In this document: positions 1-9,581 of the stretch, in pieces
Position numbering within the stretch: the first letter of the stretch is position 1
Layout of the letters: the number at the start of each line of letters is the position of its first letter
NCBI RefSeq assembly: GCF_913057115.1
Contig: NZ_CAJXNN010000002.1
Span: 1 to 64,000 of the forward strand
Origin: an uncultured Roseovarius sp.
GTDB lineage: Bacteria; Pseudomonadota; Alphaproteobacteria; Rhodobacterales; Rhodobacteraceae
Length of the DNA stretch: 64,000 bases
Direction: 5' to 3'
Made by a program: the position numbers and the translations under genes
Notes under the pieces: generated by a model
What the model was told of the DNA's origin: nothing
Databases searched by the model: none
Seen by the model: only the letters and a program-made list of their open reading frames with translations

Positions 1-1293
1 GAAGGGCTTGACGAGATAGGAGAGCGCCGTGCGTTCGGCGGTGGTGACATAGACTTCGACCGGCATGCCCGGGCGCAATTCCTTGCCCCCCAAGAGGGCT
101 AGCTGTTCGTCGGACACATCCACCTTGATAGAGTAGAAATCACCCGGCATCTTGGGGTCACTTGTTGCGGCAGCGGCCACGTAGGACACGGTGCCCTCGA
201 TCTCGGGGGTTTCGTTTTGGTCGAACGCGACAAAGCGCATCCGGGCCGTATATCCGGTTTCGACCTGTTCAATGGACACTGCCGGGACACGTGCAGTGAA
301 GACCAGCTCGGCCTCTTCGGGGACAATCGTCGCCAAGATCTCGGCGGGGCTGATGACGCCGCCCACGGAGTTGACGTTAAGATCGTTGATCAGGCCCGAG
401 ATCGGTGCCCGGATTACGGTGCGCGAAAGGGTATCTTCGATCACGAAGCGCTTTTCGTTGAGTTCCGATAGCTGTGTTTCGATCTCGCGCAGTTCGCGCT
501 GAGCGTCAGTGCGTAGTTTTTCCTGCATGGAGAGGATTTCCAGTTCAAGTTCGCTGACCCGGCTGCGAGCACGACCGAGCGCCGAGAGGATCTCGCCACG
601 TTCGCCGCGCAGCCGTACATTGTCACGCTCGATCGAGAAGGCGACGTTGCGCACGGTCAGGCGACGCTCGGAGAGGTCTTCGACGCGAGCGCTTTCGGCC
701 TGCACCAAGGTGATTTCATCCTGCTTGGCGTCGAGGCGCGCTTCGAGGCCGTCGATTTCGGTGCGGACCTGCTCGATCCCGAGCTCGATCTGTTCCTTGC
801 GGCTGAAGAAGGACGAGACGTTGCCCTCGAAGATCCGATGCTCACCGACATAAATTGCTCGTAGTGCGGCGGGAGGCACAATCAACTCGTCCAGACCCGT
901 AGGCATCGAGAATTCCTCGCGCAGATCGCGCTGCGCCTCAAGCCGGCTTTTGCGAATGGCCAGTTCAGCGATCTTGCCATGAAGGATGGCACGTTCGGTC
1001 CGGGCGGATGTATCATCCAGTCGCAAGACGATGTCGCCCGCCTTGACGTGATCACCGGCGCTGACGGGAATGTCCTTGACGATGCCGCCATCGCGATGCT
1101 GGACCACACGCAGGTCGCGATCAACGGAAACCTCACCGCTGACGACAACCGCGCTGACCAAATTGGCATTTGCAGCCCAGCCGAACACGGCGGCGACCAG
1201 AAGCCCGGCCATTAACATACCGACGATGACGCGGCCACGGATGGAATAAATCGCATCTTTGGCGGCACTCGGGTCTTTGATCATACGTGACAT
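1..1293 (-). CDS. HlyD-family type I secretion periplasmic adaptor (membrane fusion protein), 3' end outside the window
   Basis: Continuous minus frame from ATG at 1293 to the window edge (MSRMIKDPSAAKDAIYSIRGRVIVGMLMAGLLVAAVFGWAANANLVSAVVVSGEVSVD...VVQHRDGGIVKDIPVSAGDHVKAGDIVLRLDD...APISGLINDLNVNSVGGVISPAEILATIVPEE). Typical TM + lipoyl/coiled-coil HlyD pattern. Not in the ORF track because it has no stop in the window. Confidence 0.93.
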   Translation of the reverse strand, partial: MSRMIKDPSAAKDAIYSIRGRVIVGMLMAGLLVAAVFGWAANANLVSAVVVSGEVSVDRDLRVVQHRDGGIVKDIPVSAGDHVKAGDIVLRLDDTSARTERAILHGKIAELAIRKSRLEAQRDLREEFSMPTGLDELIVPPAALRAIYVGEHRIFEGNVSSFFSRKEQIELGIEQVRTEIDGLEARLDAKQDEITLVQAESARVEDLSERRLTVRNVAFSIERDNVRLRGERGEILSALGRARSRVSELELEILSMQEKLRTDAQRELREIETQLSELNEKRFVIEDTLSRTVIRAPISGLINDLNVNSVGGVISPAEILATIVPEEAELVFTARVPAVSIEQVETGYTARMRFVAFDQNETPEIEGTVSYVAAAATSDPKMPGDFYSIKVDVSDEQLALLGGKELRPGMPVEVYVTTAERTALSYLVKPF

Positions 1294-1307
1294 CGATTCT
1301 CTCCTGC

Positions 1308-3038
1308 TCACGACGTGAAGTCGTCTGATTGCTTGTGGCCCAGGTCACTTGAGACCCAGAGTTCTATTTCGGCGTCGCCCGCATCTTGCTCGAGACGCAG
1401 ATCAATCCTGCGGATCATCAGCTCATCCTGCTCATCCTGGCGGAAGCCGGGACGCCCATTTTCCTCGGCCGCGGCTTCCGGCTCGAAGGACGTGATGCGC
1501 GCCTCGAAATCAGAGCCATCGTTCTTGAAATCGCGCTTGTCATCGACCTGTTGCAGGTCGGACAGAGCAAGACGGATATCGTCGGCAAGAACCAACGTAT
1601 CCTCGTGACTGAAGTCGCGGATCTGGAAAACGGTTTCAGATACGCTGGCGCTCGAAGGCGTGAAGAAGCCGGAAAGATCGAAAACCTCTGCCCCATCACC
1701 CGCCGTAAAAATCTCGATACCATCGAAGGTATCAGTGGGGCCGTCAGCCCGCGTGACCGTGCCGGCCGCCATATCCACATGTGCGTCCCGAGCCGAGGCT
1801 GCCAGGTCAAGGATGTCGTCACCCGTACCCCCGTAAACCTGATCAGCCTCCAGATCATCAGCGAGGAGAATGGTGTCATTGCCCGCATCACCGAAAAGGA
1901 GGTCTGCACCGTGCCCGTCCTGGAGAACATCATTATCCAATCCGCCGGTCAGGATGTCATCCCCGGCCCCTCCATGAAGGCGGTCTTCACCATGGCCACC
2001 TGCAATGCGGTCATCCCCGTCACCACCATTTACGGTGTCGTTGCCATCTGCGCCGATCAAGAAGTCATCGCCCGCATATCCGACTAGATCATCGGACCCC
2101 TCGCCTCCGTAAACGAGATCCGCGTCCTCGCCGCCTTCGATATGGTCAGGCGTATCCAAACCATAGACGATATCACCACGCGCCATCATCGGATCGTCGA
2201 GGCAATCGTCATTGGCTGCATCGTGCTGGTCGCAGGTTTCGGACGCGTAGTCGTCCTCGGCGGCATCATCGCAGGATGTCTCGTCATGGGCGTTGGAGCC
2301 ATCCGAGTGGTCATCCTTGTCGCCGCAATCCGTGGCGTCATGGCAGTCCGCATCTTTCTCGCATTCCTCTTCTTCGCGCTCCTCTTCCTGGTTGACTACT
2401 GGGTCTTCAGCTGGCTGATCGCCGTCGTCTTCCACCCCGGGCAGATCATCATCATCTTCTTGCTCGTCAGGTTCATTGTCTTCCTGCGGAGATGGGGTAG
2501 TGCCCCCGCCGCCACCGCCCGGACCTGCCGGGCCGTTGCCTCCGCCGAATGGCGGTATTACGCTGCCCGTACCGCCGCCAGGTTCAGTACCGGACGGGGC
2601 GGCGGCTGCAGATGACGAGAACTGGAAAGTAGGTAGTGTGGGTTGAAGACTGGAATTTGATGGCGACAAGACCGATGATGGCGTAGATTGTGCCAACGCC
2701 GGAGCCGCGCCGTCCTGATCAGCCCGAGCAGAGGCCTCAAACAGATCGGCGTTTCCATAGGACATACGACCGCTGTTGTCGGCCGACGAATTGTCCGTCT
2801 CGCAGATGGGTGCCGCGCCATCGTCACCTAGAAGGGGCTCCTCAGATGCGGATTGCGCCGCAACCTCGGACCCGCCGAACAAGGTTTTGATGTAGGCGAC
2901 CAGGCCAAACAGCACCGTCACACCCATGCCGATCTTGCGCTTGGGAATGGCCGTCACCGTCTGGCGGATTCCCTCCATCGCGGTCAGACGCTCTTTGCCT
3001 GGCGTCAGGACCTTTTTGGCTGAGTTTACCTCGATCAT
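1308..3038 (-). CDS. RTX / hemolysin-type calcium-binding repeat protein, putative type I secretion substrate
   Basis: 576 aa; tandem GGxGxDx(L/I) nonapeptides (YGGEGSDDLVGYAGDDFLIGADGNDTVNGGDGDDRIAGGHGEDRLHGGAGDDILTGG); located between T1SS ATPase and HlyD genes; 4-bp overlap with the ATPase gene. Confidence 0.88.
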   Translation of the reverse strand: MIEVNSAKKVLTPGKERLTAMEGIRQTVTAIPKRKIGMGVTVLFGLVAYIKTLFGGSEVAAQSASEEPLLGDDGAAPICETDNSSADNSGRMSYGNADLFEASARADQDGAAPALAQSTPSSVLSPSNSSLQPTLPTFQFSSSAAAAPSGTEPGGGTGSVIPPFGGGNGPAGPGGGGGGTTPSPQEDNEPDEQEDDDDLPGVEDDGDQPAEDPVVNQEEEREEEECEKDADCHDATDCGDKDDHSDGSNAHDETSCDDAAEDDYASETCDQHDAANDDCLDDPMMARGDIVYGLDTPDHIEGGEDADLVYGGEGSDDLVGYAGDDFLIGADGNDTVNGGDGDDRIAGGHGEDRLHGGAGDDILTGGLDNDVLQDGHGADLLFGDAGNDTILLADDLEADQVYGGTGDDILDLAASARDAHVDMAAGTVTRADGPTDTFDGIEIFTAGDGAEVFDLSGFFTPSSASVSETVFQIRDFSHEDTLVLADDIRLALSDLQQVDDKRDFKNDGSDFEARITSFEPEAAAEENGRPGFRQDEQDELMIRRIDLRLEQDAGDAEIELWVSSDLGHKQSDDFTS

Positions 3039-4807
3039 GTCCCGGTGTCCTCTGGCGTCGGGGCAGCCTGCATGGTGGCGCTCGTTTCACGGAGGGGCTT
3101 GGCGGAATGCACAGGGGCCGGCTTGACGCGCATGATCTCGGATTTGGGGCCAAAGCGGCTGAGCGCGCCATCCTGAACAACACCCACCAGATCGACGTTC
3201 TCGAGCGCGCTCGGGCGGTGGGCGACGACGATCACGATACCGCCACGATCACGAATGCTCTGGATCGCCTGGCTGACCGCGCGCTCACCCTCGGCGTCGA
3301 GGTTCGAGTTCGGCTCGTCCAGCAGCACAACGAACGGATCGCCATAGAGGGCCCGCGCCAGGGCGATACGCTGGCGTTGACCGCCCGACAGGCTAGTGGC
3401 GTTCGACCCCAGTTCGGTTTCGTAGCCGTCAGGCATGGCGAGGATCATCTCATGAACGCCCGCTGCGCGTGCCGCCGCAATGACCTTTTCGGGGTCGGGA
3501 TCGGCGAGGCGCGAAATGTTTCGGGCAATCGTCGTATCGAAGAGAGTGTAGTCTTGCGGCAGGTAGCCGAAGCTGCGCGAAATCGCGTCTTCGCCCCATT
3601 GCACCAGATCCGCACCATCCAAGCGGACATGGCCGCGCAGAACAGGCCAGACACCAGCCATCGCCCGCATCAGCGAGGATTTACCGCCGCCACTGGGACC
3701 GATTAGGCCAAGCGCTTGCCCTGCTTCGAGCTGAATGGTCACATCCGACAACAGCACACGACCGGATCCGGGGGCCACAACAGTGATTCCTTCGGCCGAG
3801 AAGCACCGCTTGGGATCGGGCATCTGCAGAGGGTTTGTTTCCTCGGGGAGGGCCGCCATCGTTTGGCGAACCGTAGACATTGCGTTGCGAGCGGCGATCA
3901 AGTTCTTCCAGTTCGCGATAGTCGAGTCAATCGGCGCAAGAGCACGGGCCGAAGCAACCGAGGCGGCGATAATCGCGCCCGCTGTCATCTCGCCCATGAT
4001 CGTGAGATAGGCGCCCAGGCCCAGCACTGCCGATTGCAGCATCATGCGCAGCACCTTGGACAGGGCGCCCACGGTGCGGGTCACGTCGCTGGAGCCGGAC
4101 TGCAGAGACAGGTGCGCTTCGTTGGCCTTTTCGAACTGGGCCAGAGCCTGCGACGAGAAACCCATCGCCTTGATAACATCCGCGTTGCGGGCGTTGGCTT
4201 CGGCCACCGAGCTGCGCTGGACGGCGGCGCGGCTGACCTGGGCATTGGCTTTGCGGGTCATCAGTTCGGTCAGGACAGTCATCAGCGTCAGTACCACAGC
4301 ACCGCCGATGGCCAGCGCCCCGAGATACGGGTGGAGCACGAAAACAAAGGCCAGAAACACCGGCATCCACGGCAGATCGAACAGCGACACGAGCGCAGGT
4401 CCCCCGAAGAAGTTGCGCAGGGTGTCGACGGTGCGGCCGCGCTCCATCGCCTCTGCCACGGAAAACCCATAGCGCGGCATGTCGATACTCATGCGGTGTA
4501 TATCCGGCGCGACCTTGGTATCGAAGCGCGCCCCGACCCGATGCAGGATTTGCGACCGGATCACATCCAGACCCCCTTGGAACATGTAGAGGCCCAGTGC
4601 CAGCACTGAGATCAGCGCGAGCGTGGGTATGCTGCCGCTCATCAAAGCGCGATCATAGATCTGCATCATGTAGAATGCACCGGTCAGCGCCAGGATGTTG
4701 ATGATCCCGGACAAACCAAAGACGTAAAGAAACACCGGCCGCAGCCCTGCTGTCAGGCGGGCAAGGCGTGCATCCTTTTCAGACTGTCGTGCAGAGGATC
4801 GGGCCAT
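3035..4807 (-). CDS. Type I secretion system permease/ATPase (PrtD-like ABC transporter)
   Basis: 590 aa; TM domain then Walker A GPSGGGKSS, signature LSGGQRQRIALARAL, Walker B VVLLDEP. Confidence 0.93.
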   Translation of the reverse strand: MARSSARQSEKDARLARLTAGLRPVFLYVFGLSGIINILALTGAFYMMQIYDRALMSGSIPTLALISVLALGLYMFQGGLDVIRSQILHRVGARFDTKVAPDIHRMSIDMPRYGFSVAEAMERGRTVDTLRNFFGGPALVSLFDLPWMPVFLAFVFVLHPYLGALAIGGAVVLTLMTVLTELMTRKANAQVSRAAVQRSSVAEANARNADVIKAMGFSSQALAQFEKANEAHLSLQSGSSDVTRTVGALSKVLRMMLQSAVLGLGAYLTIMGEMTAGAIIAASVASARALAPIDSTIANWKNLIAARNAMSTVRQTMAALPEETNPLQMPDPKRCFSAEGITVVAPGSGRVLLSDVTIQLEAGQALGLIGPSGGGKSSLMRAMAGVWPVLRGHVRLDGADLVQWGEDAISRSFGYLPQDYTLFDTTIARNISRLADPDPEKVIAAARAAGVHEMILAMPDGYETELGSNATSLSGGQRQRIALARALYGDPFVVLLDEPNSNLDAEGERAVSQAIQSIRDRGGIVIVVAHRPSALENVDLVGVVQDGALSRFGPKSEIMRVKPAPVHSAKPLRETSATMQAAPTPEDTGT

Positions 4808-5073
4808 GTCATGTGCTCCTTTGGGTTAGACGTTTCCCAAAGCTTATGACGCAAAGCCGGGGATCAGCCCTCCACGCTATGTCGGATCAAAGTTCCGACT
4901 TTCGTCGGTGACGGCACTGGGACCGTCGACAGGGCGCGACCGGGTCTTTTGGACAGAAACTGGTACGAGCACAAAGGAGTATGGGACTTTGGTCTAATAC
5001 AGCATCAGACCGTCCGCTCTGTTCGAACAACACCTATAGTTTATTGAAAAGCTAACAAATCGCAGGAGGCGTC

Positions 5074-6933
5074 GTGAGCGCGCATATAAAAAACCCCAAA
5101 CGCCAGATTTCCGAATTGTCTAGCCGCGGCGCGGAATTGACCCGTACCAAGAGATGGATCTGGCCACTGCAACGACAAATTGCAGCGATGCTTGTGATGG
5201 CGATTGCTATTTTCGCGACGGTTATCCAGTTATGGAACTATCGCACCTTTATGAGTACCGAAATTGAGCGGACGCAGGAAAAGCACCTTGTGATCGCGCA
5301 AAACATGTCGCTATCGCTATCACGCTATGTCACCGACGTTGCGCGCGTGTTTGCTCATGCAGCCCAAGAAATCAGCAACAATGACAGTCAGATCACGCGA
5401 GACATCCATCTAACTTTGCTGAATACGCTGAATGTGGAGAGCATGGTTCTATTGCCGGCTTTCGGGGAGGTGTCAGCGCCACGCATTAGGGTTGGTAAGG
5501 ATCTACCTCTGCCGGAGGAAGTGGTACTGGATGATCTGCGCTTGTCCCCCGACGCGATGCTGAACGGGGTTCAGATCTCGGGGCTGCAGCAGATCCGCGG
5601 CGAAAGATACTTTATTTTGGGATACGAACTCCCAGATCAGCGGTTGGCGATCGGCTATATGAATACCGATTATATCAAGGAGATTCAGCAGGCGATCGCC
5701 TTTGGCGAATTCGGACATTCGGCGATCTTTGACCAGTACGGGCGCGCCGTTGCGCACCCATCCCCCAAGGTCGAAGAGAACATGGTGGATGCCTCAGGTA
5801 TCTCGGCAGTGCGGCGGATGCTGAACCGCGAAACCGGCGTCGAGGTTTTCTTTTCACCTCCCATGCAGATGGACATGATCGCGGGGATCACCTTTGTTCC
5901 AGAGACTGGCTGGCCTGTGATGGTCCCGCAGCCGATCTATGAATTGTCGGACGCAGTGAATGGCAGCCTGTCGAAATCTTATCTATTGGCGTTGTCGATG
6001 GCCGTCCTTCTGGGTAGCGCAGGATGGGTGGTATCCCGCAGACTTGCTCGTCCGGTCCGGCGGTTCACCGAGATAAGTAGCAAGATCAGCGACGGGGATT
6101 ACACCGTCACCCTGCCCTACGAGGAAAGCTCTTCGACCGAGATGTGTAAACTCAACGAGTCGCTGAAGTCGATGATCAACCAAGTGCGCAGCTCGGACAA
6201 CAAACTGCGGGAGGCGCTGAGGCTGGAAGAGGAAGAGAATAAGCGCAAGAGCGACTTTCTGGTGATCGCCGGGCATGAACTGCGCACGCCGTTAAGCGGA
6301 GTGTTAGGCATGCTGACAATCTGCCGCGAGCAAAGGGACGACGAGGACTTTGACAAATATCTGGATGTGGCGTGGACGTCGGCAAGAGCATTGAACGGGC
6401 TGGTCGATCACATGGTGGATTTCGCCGAGGGCACAACCGGGTCTATCCAGCTTAAGAAGATGCCGTTCGATATCGAAGCAAAGTTGCGTGAGATGGAGGC
6501 GCTCTATAAAAGCCTTGCCCGGAATGCCGGACTGGATTTCCAGCGCACAGGACTTGGCGATGGCAGCACGATGATCGTATCTGATCCTGAACGCCTGTCG
6601 CAGATAATCTCGAAGATTATGGAAAACGCGATCAAGTTCACCAAGGACGGCGGGATTTCGCTGAATTCAGAAATTCTACAGCAGGACGAGCGCAAATTGC
6701 TTAAGATCACTATAAGCGATACAGGTATCGGGATCAAAGAGTCAGAGCTAGAGCGTATTTTCATGCCCTTCGAACAGGTTGAAGCGTCCTTTACAAGATC
6801 CTATTGCGGAATGGGAATTGGGCTGTCTGTGGCGCAGGAAATCTCAAAAATGCTTGGAGGCAGCATCACCTGCGAAAGCAAACTGCACGAAGGAACACGG
6901 TTTGAGATATGGATCCCTATCGAGTTGGCATAA
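5074..6933 (+). CDS. Membrane sensor histidine kinase (Cache-like periplasmic domain, HAMP, HisKA, HATPase)
   Basis: 619 aa; H-box VIAGHELRTPLSGVLGML, N-box MENAIKFT, G-box DTGIGIKESELERIF and GMGIGLSVAQEI; two TM segments. Confidence 0.92.
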   Translation: MSAHIKNPKRQISELSSRGAELTRTKRWIWPLQRQIAAMLVMAIAIFATVIQLWNYRTFMSTEIERTQEKHLVIAQNMSLSLSRYVTDVARVFAHAAQEISNNDSQITRDIHLTLLNTLNVESMVLLPAFGEVSAPRIRVGKDLPLPEEVVLDDLRLSPDAMLNGVQISGLQQIRGERYFILGYELPDQRLAIGYMNTDYIKEIQQAIAFGEFGHSAIFDQYGRAVAHPSPKVEENMVDASGISAVRRMLNRETGVEVFFSPPMQMDMIAGITFVPETGWPVMVPQPIYELSDAVNGSLSKSYLLALSMAVLLGSAGWVVSRRLARPVRRFTEISSKISDGDYTVTLPYEESSSTEMCKLNESLKSMINQVRSSDNKLREALRLEEEENKRKSDFLVIAGHELRTPLSGVLGMLTICREQRDDEDFDKYLDVAWTSARALNGLVDHMVDFAEGTTGSIQLKKMPFDIEAKLREMEALYKSLARNAGLDFQRTGLGDGSTMIVSDPERLSQIISKIMENAIKFTKDGGISLNSEILQQDERKLLKITISDTGIGIKESELERIFMPFEQVEASFTRSYCGMGIGLSVAQEISKMLGGSITCESKLHEGTRFEIWIPIELA

Positions 6934-6970
6934 CCTCTCGCTCGACGCGATTGACGGATCGATAACGCCG

Positions 6971-7363
6971 ATGGTTAATCAGCGAAAGATCCTTGTTGTC
7001 GACGATGACGCTATCAACCGAATGGTTGTCCGCGTTCTGATGGAGCGCCGGAATTACAGTGTGGTCGAAGCCGCGAGTGGCCCCGAGGCGCTGGAACTGG
7101 TAAAGGACGAAACCTTCGATGTTGCGCTTATGGACCTGAGCATGCCTGGCATGGATGGTCTGGAAACAACACGCCACATTCGCAGCAATGCCGCGGGCAG
7201 CCAATTGCCTGTGGTGGCGCTGACCGCTCATACCAGCCAAAGGGATCAGAGGATGTGTCTTGAGGCAGGCATGAACGCCGTCCTGCGCAAACCGTTCGAT
7301 TCTGAACAGGTGGACATGCTTTTGGGGTTACTGGATCATTCCACCAAGGGACCGGGCATCTAA
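6971..7363 (+). CDS. Single-domain CheY-like response regulator
   Basis: MVNQRKILVVDDDAINRMVVRVLMERRNYSVVEAASGPEALELVKDETFDVALMDLSMPGMDGLETTRHIRS...VALTAH...LRKPF; start chosen at internal ATG 6971 rather than ORF-track start 6779, which overlaps the kinase. Confidence 0.9.
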   Translation: MVNQRKILVVDDDAINRMVVRVLMERRNYSVVEAASGPEALELVKDETFDVALMDLSMPGMDGLETTRHIRSNAAGSQLPVVALTAHTSQRDQRMCLEAGMNAVLRKPFDSEQVDMLLGLLDHSTKGPGI

Positions 7364-7475
7364 GCCTATAGACGCTTCACGATCAAGGCCGGTAAGAAAC
7401 CACCGGATATGGCGGAATTTTCAACTCTAATACGGGATGCAGTGCAAGCCCGCAGGATAACTGGGATCAGAAATC

Positions 7476-8010
7476 GATCACGGCATTGTTGCGGTGATGA
7501 CAAAGGCCTGCACACGGTTGGACGCCTTGAGTTTGCGGTAGATGGCGCGCATGGGTATCTTGACGGTTGTCTCGTTCAGACCGATCTGACTTGCGATGCT
7601 TTTGTTGGTCATCCCTTCACCCGCAAATTTGAGGATCAGCCGCTCGAACTCAATCAGGGCTTAGCTGCCCGGCCAGTGGCTGGCGCTTCGATCAACGAAG
7701 AGTGCAAAAAGGTCTGACCAGACAGGATTAGGCGCAGCACGCTTTCGATAGAATTGAGCGGTATCGTATTCTGGATGACAGCATGCACACCCAATTCGGT
7801 CGCACGCCTGACGATGTGGCGATCAGCATTTGCAGTGAATAGGGTGGTCCGCGCCCCGCTGCCTATGTCAATCACCCGCTTCAGACTGTCGAGGCCTTTT
7901 ACACCGGGCATCCGCGGATCCAGCAAAACCAAATCGAAATTCGGGCCATCCGTCATGGCGGCAATCGCGTCTGGCAGATTTTTGGACGTGTTGCGTATTT
8001 GTGCCACCCT
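7476..8010 (-). pseudogene. Decayed NarL/LuxR-type response regulator
   Basis: Partial receiver (FDLVLLDPRMPGVKGLDSLKRV...) ends at a stop near 7654; the LuxR HTH continues in another frame (IEFERLILKFAGEGMTNKSIASQIGLNETTVKIPMRAIYRKLKASNRVQAFVITATMP*). The N-terminal beta1/DD motif is also missing. Confidence 0.75.
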
Positions 8011-8253
8011 AATCGTTCAGACGTTTGTGCGCGAGAACTTGGCCACCGTTGAACAACTACTTACTCTCTTAAGATTTCCCTTTTATCTTTTTACTGCATC
8101 GACGCGGGTCTGTAAAAATCGGACGCTATTGGTGTCCCCTGCTAGCTCCCCAGCTTGGGACGGGGCTGGCTTCAATGATCGTTTCACCCCCTAGACGAGA
8201 AATGCCAGCCCCTTTTTCGTCGGCGGGTTAAAAGGATGGAAGCGAAAATTGTT

Positions 8254-8546
8254 CTATTTTGACCGGCTCCCATCCGCGCCCGAGGCATTGTCCGGAACCG
8301 TGCGACGCTTTGTGATAAAGCGCTTCTTTCCAGCTTCGAGGAATTCCTTGGACCAGCTGTAATATAGGCTCTGGACAATGCCTTGGCGGCGGCACAGCTC
8401 TGCAATACTGTCCTCACCCTTCAGGCCGTCCAGCACGATCCTGATCGTCTCTTCTGCAGAATACTGTTTGCGGGTCGCACAGCGGATGTCCTTAGCTTAA
8501 CGGCCTTCTCGCCGTGGCTCTGCTTGATTCCGGGTTTCTGTCTCAT
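8254..8546 (-). pseudogene. Decayed IS3-family orfA remnant (1)
   Basis: Reverse strand MRQKPGIKQSHGEK... then, frameshifted, KQYSAEETIRIVLDGLKGEDSIAELCRRQGIVQSLYYSWSKEFLEAGKKR, an IS3 orfA HTH signature. Confidence 0.75.
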
Positions 8547-8800
8547 ATCCACTCCTTGGTGGTTACGACGTGCCAGAAACCCTCTCTTATCAAATCACCC
8601 TCAACTTTCCCATTGCCGCTGACGTCAGACAAGGTCCAGTTCCTTGTCCGACACCACATCAGTTCCAGATGTGCCGTCACCCATTTGTTCAGCGTCGACA
8701 GGCCAACACCCAAATCTGAAGCAACCCGCCTGCGTGTCAGCCCGCTCGTCAGCGCGAACCGCACCGCATCAGCGCAGCATTCGTTCGTTTCGTTCCCATA
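8543..8800 (-). pseudogene. Decayed IS3-family orfA remnant (2)
   Basis: MGNETNECCADAVRFALTSGLTRRRVASDLGVGLSTLNKWVTAH, an orfA N-terminal HTH without the rest of the transposase. Confidence 0.7.
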
Positions 8801-8843
8801 GTTCGTCTCCTTTGCTGCAATAAATGCTATCAAATGAGCAGCA

Positions 8844-9340
8844 TCAAACTGTGACAGGTTCAGTCCGGCTGGCGTTCACGCCGGACCGTCTTCGGATCGC
8901 CCCCGCTCTCGGGACAATGGACAAGTCGGCAGGCCCGTCGTTGCGAGATATCATGATCCCACATCGCGAGACGCCCTGCCTCTCGCCACGCATTCGGCGT
9001 CGCCAGCTCTTTCCCAGCAAATTTTTCAGGACCACGTTGTCCCGCATCGAATCAGCCAGCAGTCGCTTGAGCTTGGCATTCTCGTCTTCCAACGACTTGA
9101 TCTTGGCAATGTCGGAAACCTCCATGCCGCCATACTTAGGTTTGTATTTTTAAAAGATGCCCTGACTTAGGCAATTCTTGCGGCGCACCTCGGCCGTCGG
9201 CATTCCAGCTTCCTGTTCCTTGATCATCCAGATGATCTGCGCGCCGGTAAAACGGTTCTTTCGCATTCGTTTGCTCCTTCAAAAGGTTCAGCAGACTCTA
9301 AATCAGAACGCGGAGAGTTTCGGGGGGCGGGTCAGCCGTC
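8844..9340 (-). pseudogene. Decayed IS3-family element (orfA/orfB start, IS407-like)
   Basis: Reverse strand MRKNRFTGAQIIWMIKEQEAGMPTAEVRRKNCLSQGIF*KYKPKYGGMEVSDIAKIKSLEDENAKLKRLLADSMRDNVVLKNLLGKS with an in-frame stop, followed by an orfB-like fragment (ISQRRACRLVH) in another frame; TGACCCGCCCCCCGAAA-like end near 9338. Confidence 0.75.
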
Positions 9341-9581
9341 ACGCACGAACCTCTGGGGCTGCGGGGACGCCAATGCTTGCGGCACAAACGATAGCCCTAG
9401 ATTTGAAAGAATGTGCCCACACCATACAGCCAGTCAATCACTCTGAGCATGGTAACTTTTGCGCAATAGCGACCCCATTGATTTCCGATTCTCTCATGAG
9501 AGTGCACACAATAATTCTGCCTTTTGGTATCCGTAAATAGCCAAATCAATAGCGCACGACCTTTGGTAAGGAAGCAATCTA

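Noticed and set aside
1890-2110. Short tandem-like periodicity that could suggest a DNA repeat array or CRISPR
   Set aside because: Periodicity is the 9-aa (27-nt) RTX protein repeat; no conserved DNA repeat/spacer pattern. No CRISPR array seen in the window.
2142-2615. Hydrophobic plus-strand ORF that looks membrane-like (VIGCIVLVAGFGRVVVLGGIIAG)
   Set aside because: It is the reverse complement of the Asp/Glu-rich RTX coding region, where GAT/GAC/GAG reads as ATC/GTC/CTC; an artefact.
3716-4609. 297-aa plus-strand ORF
   Set aside because: Antisense to the T1SS ATPase gene; no motif.
9178-9540. 120-aa plus-strand ORF
   Set aside because: Its first part is antisense to the IS3 orfA remnant; no independent support.
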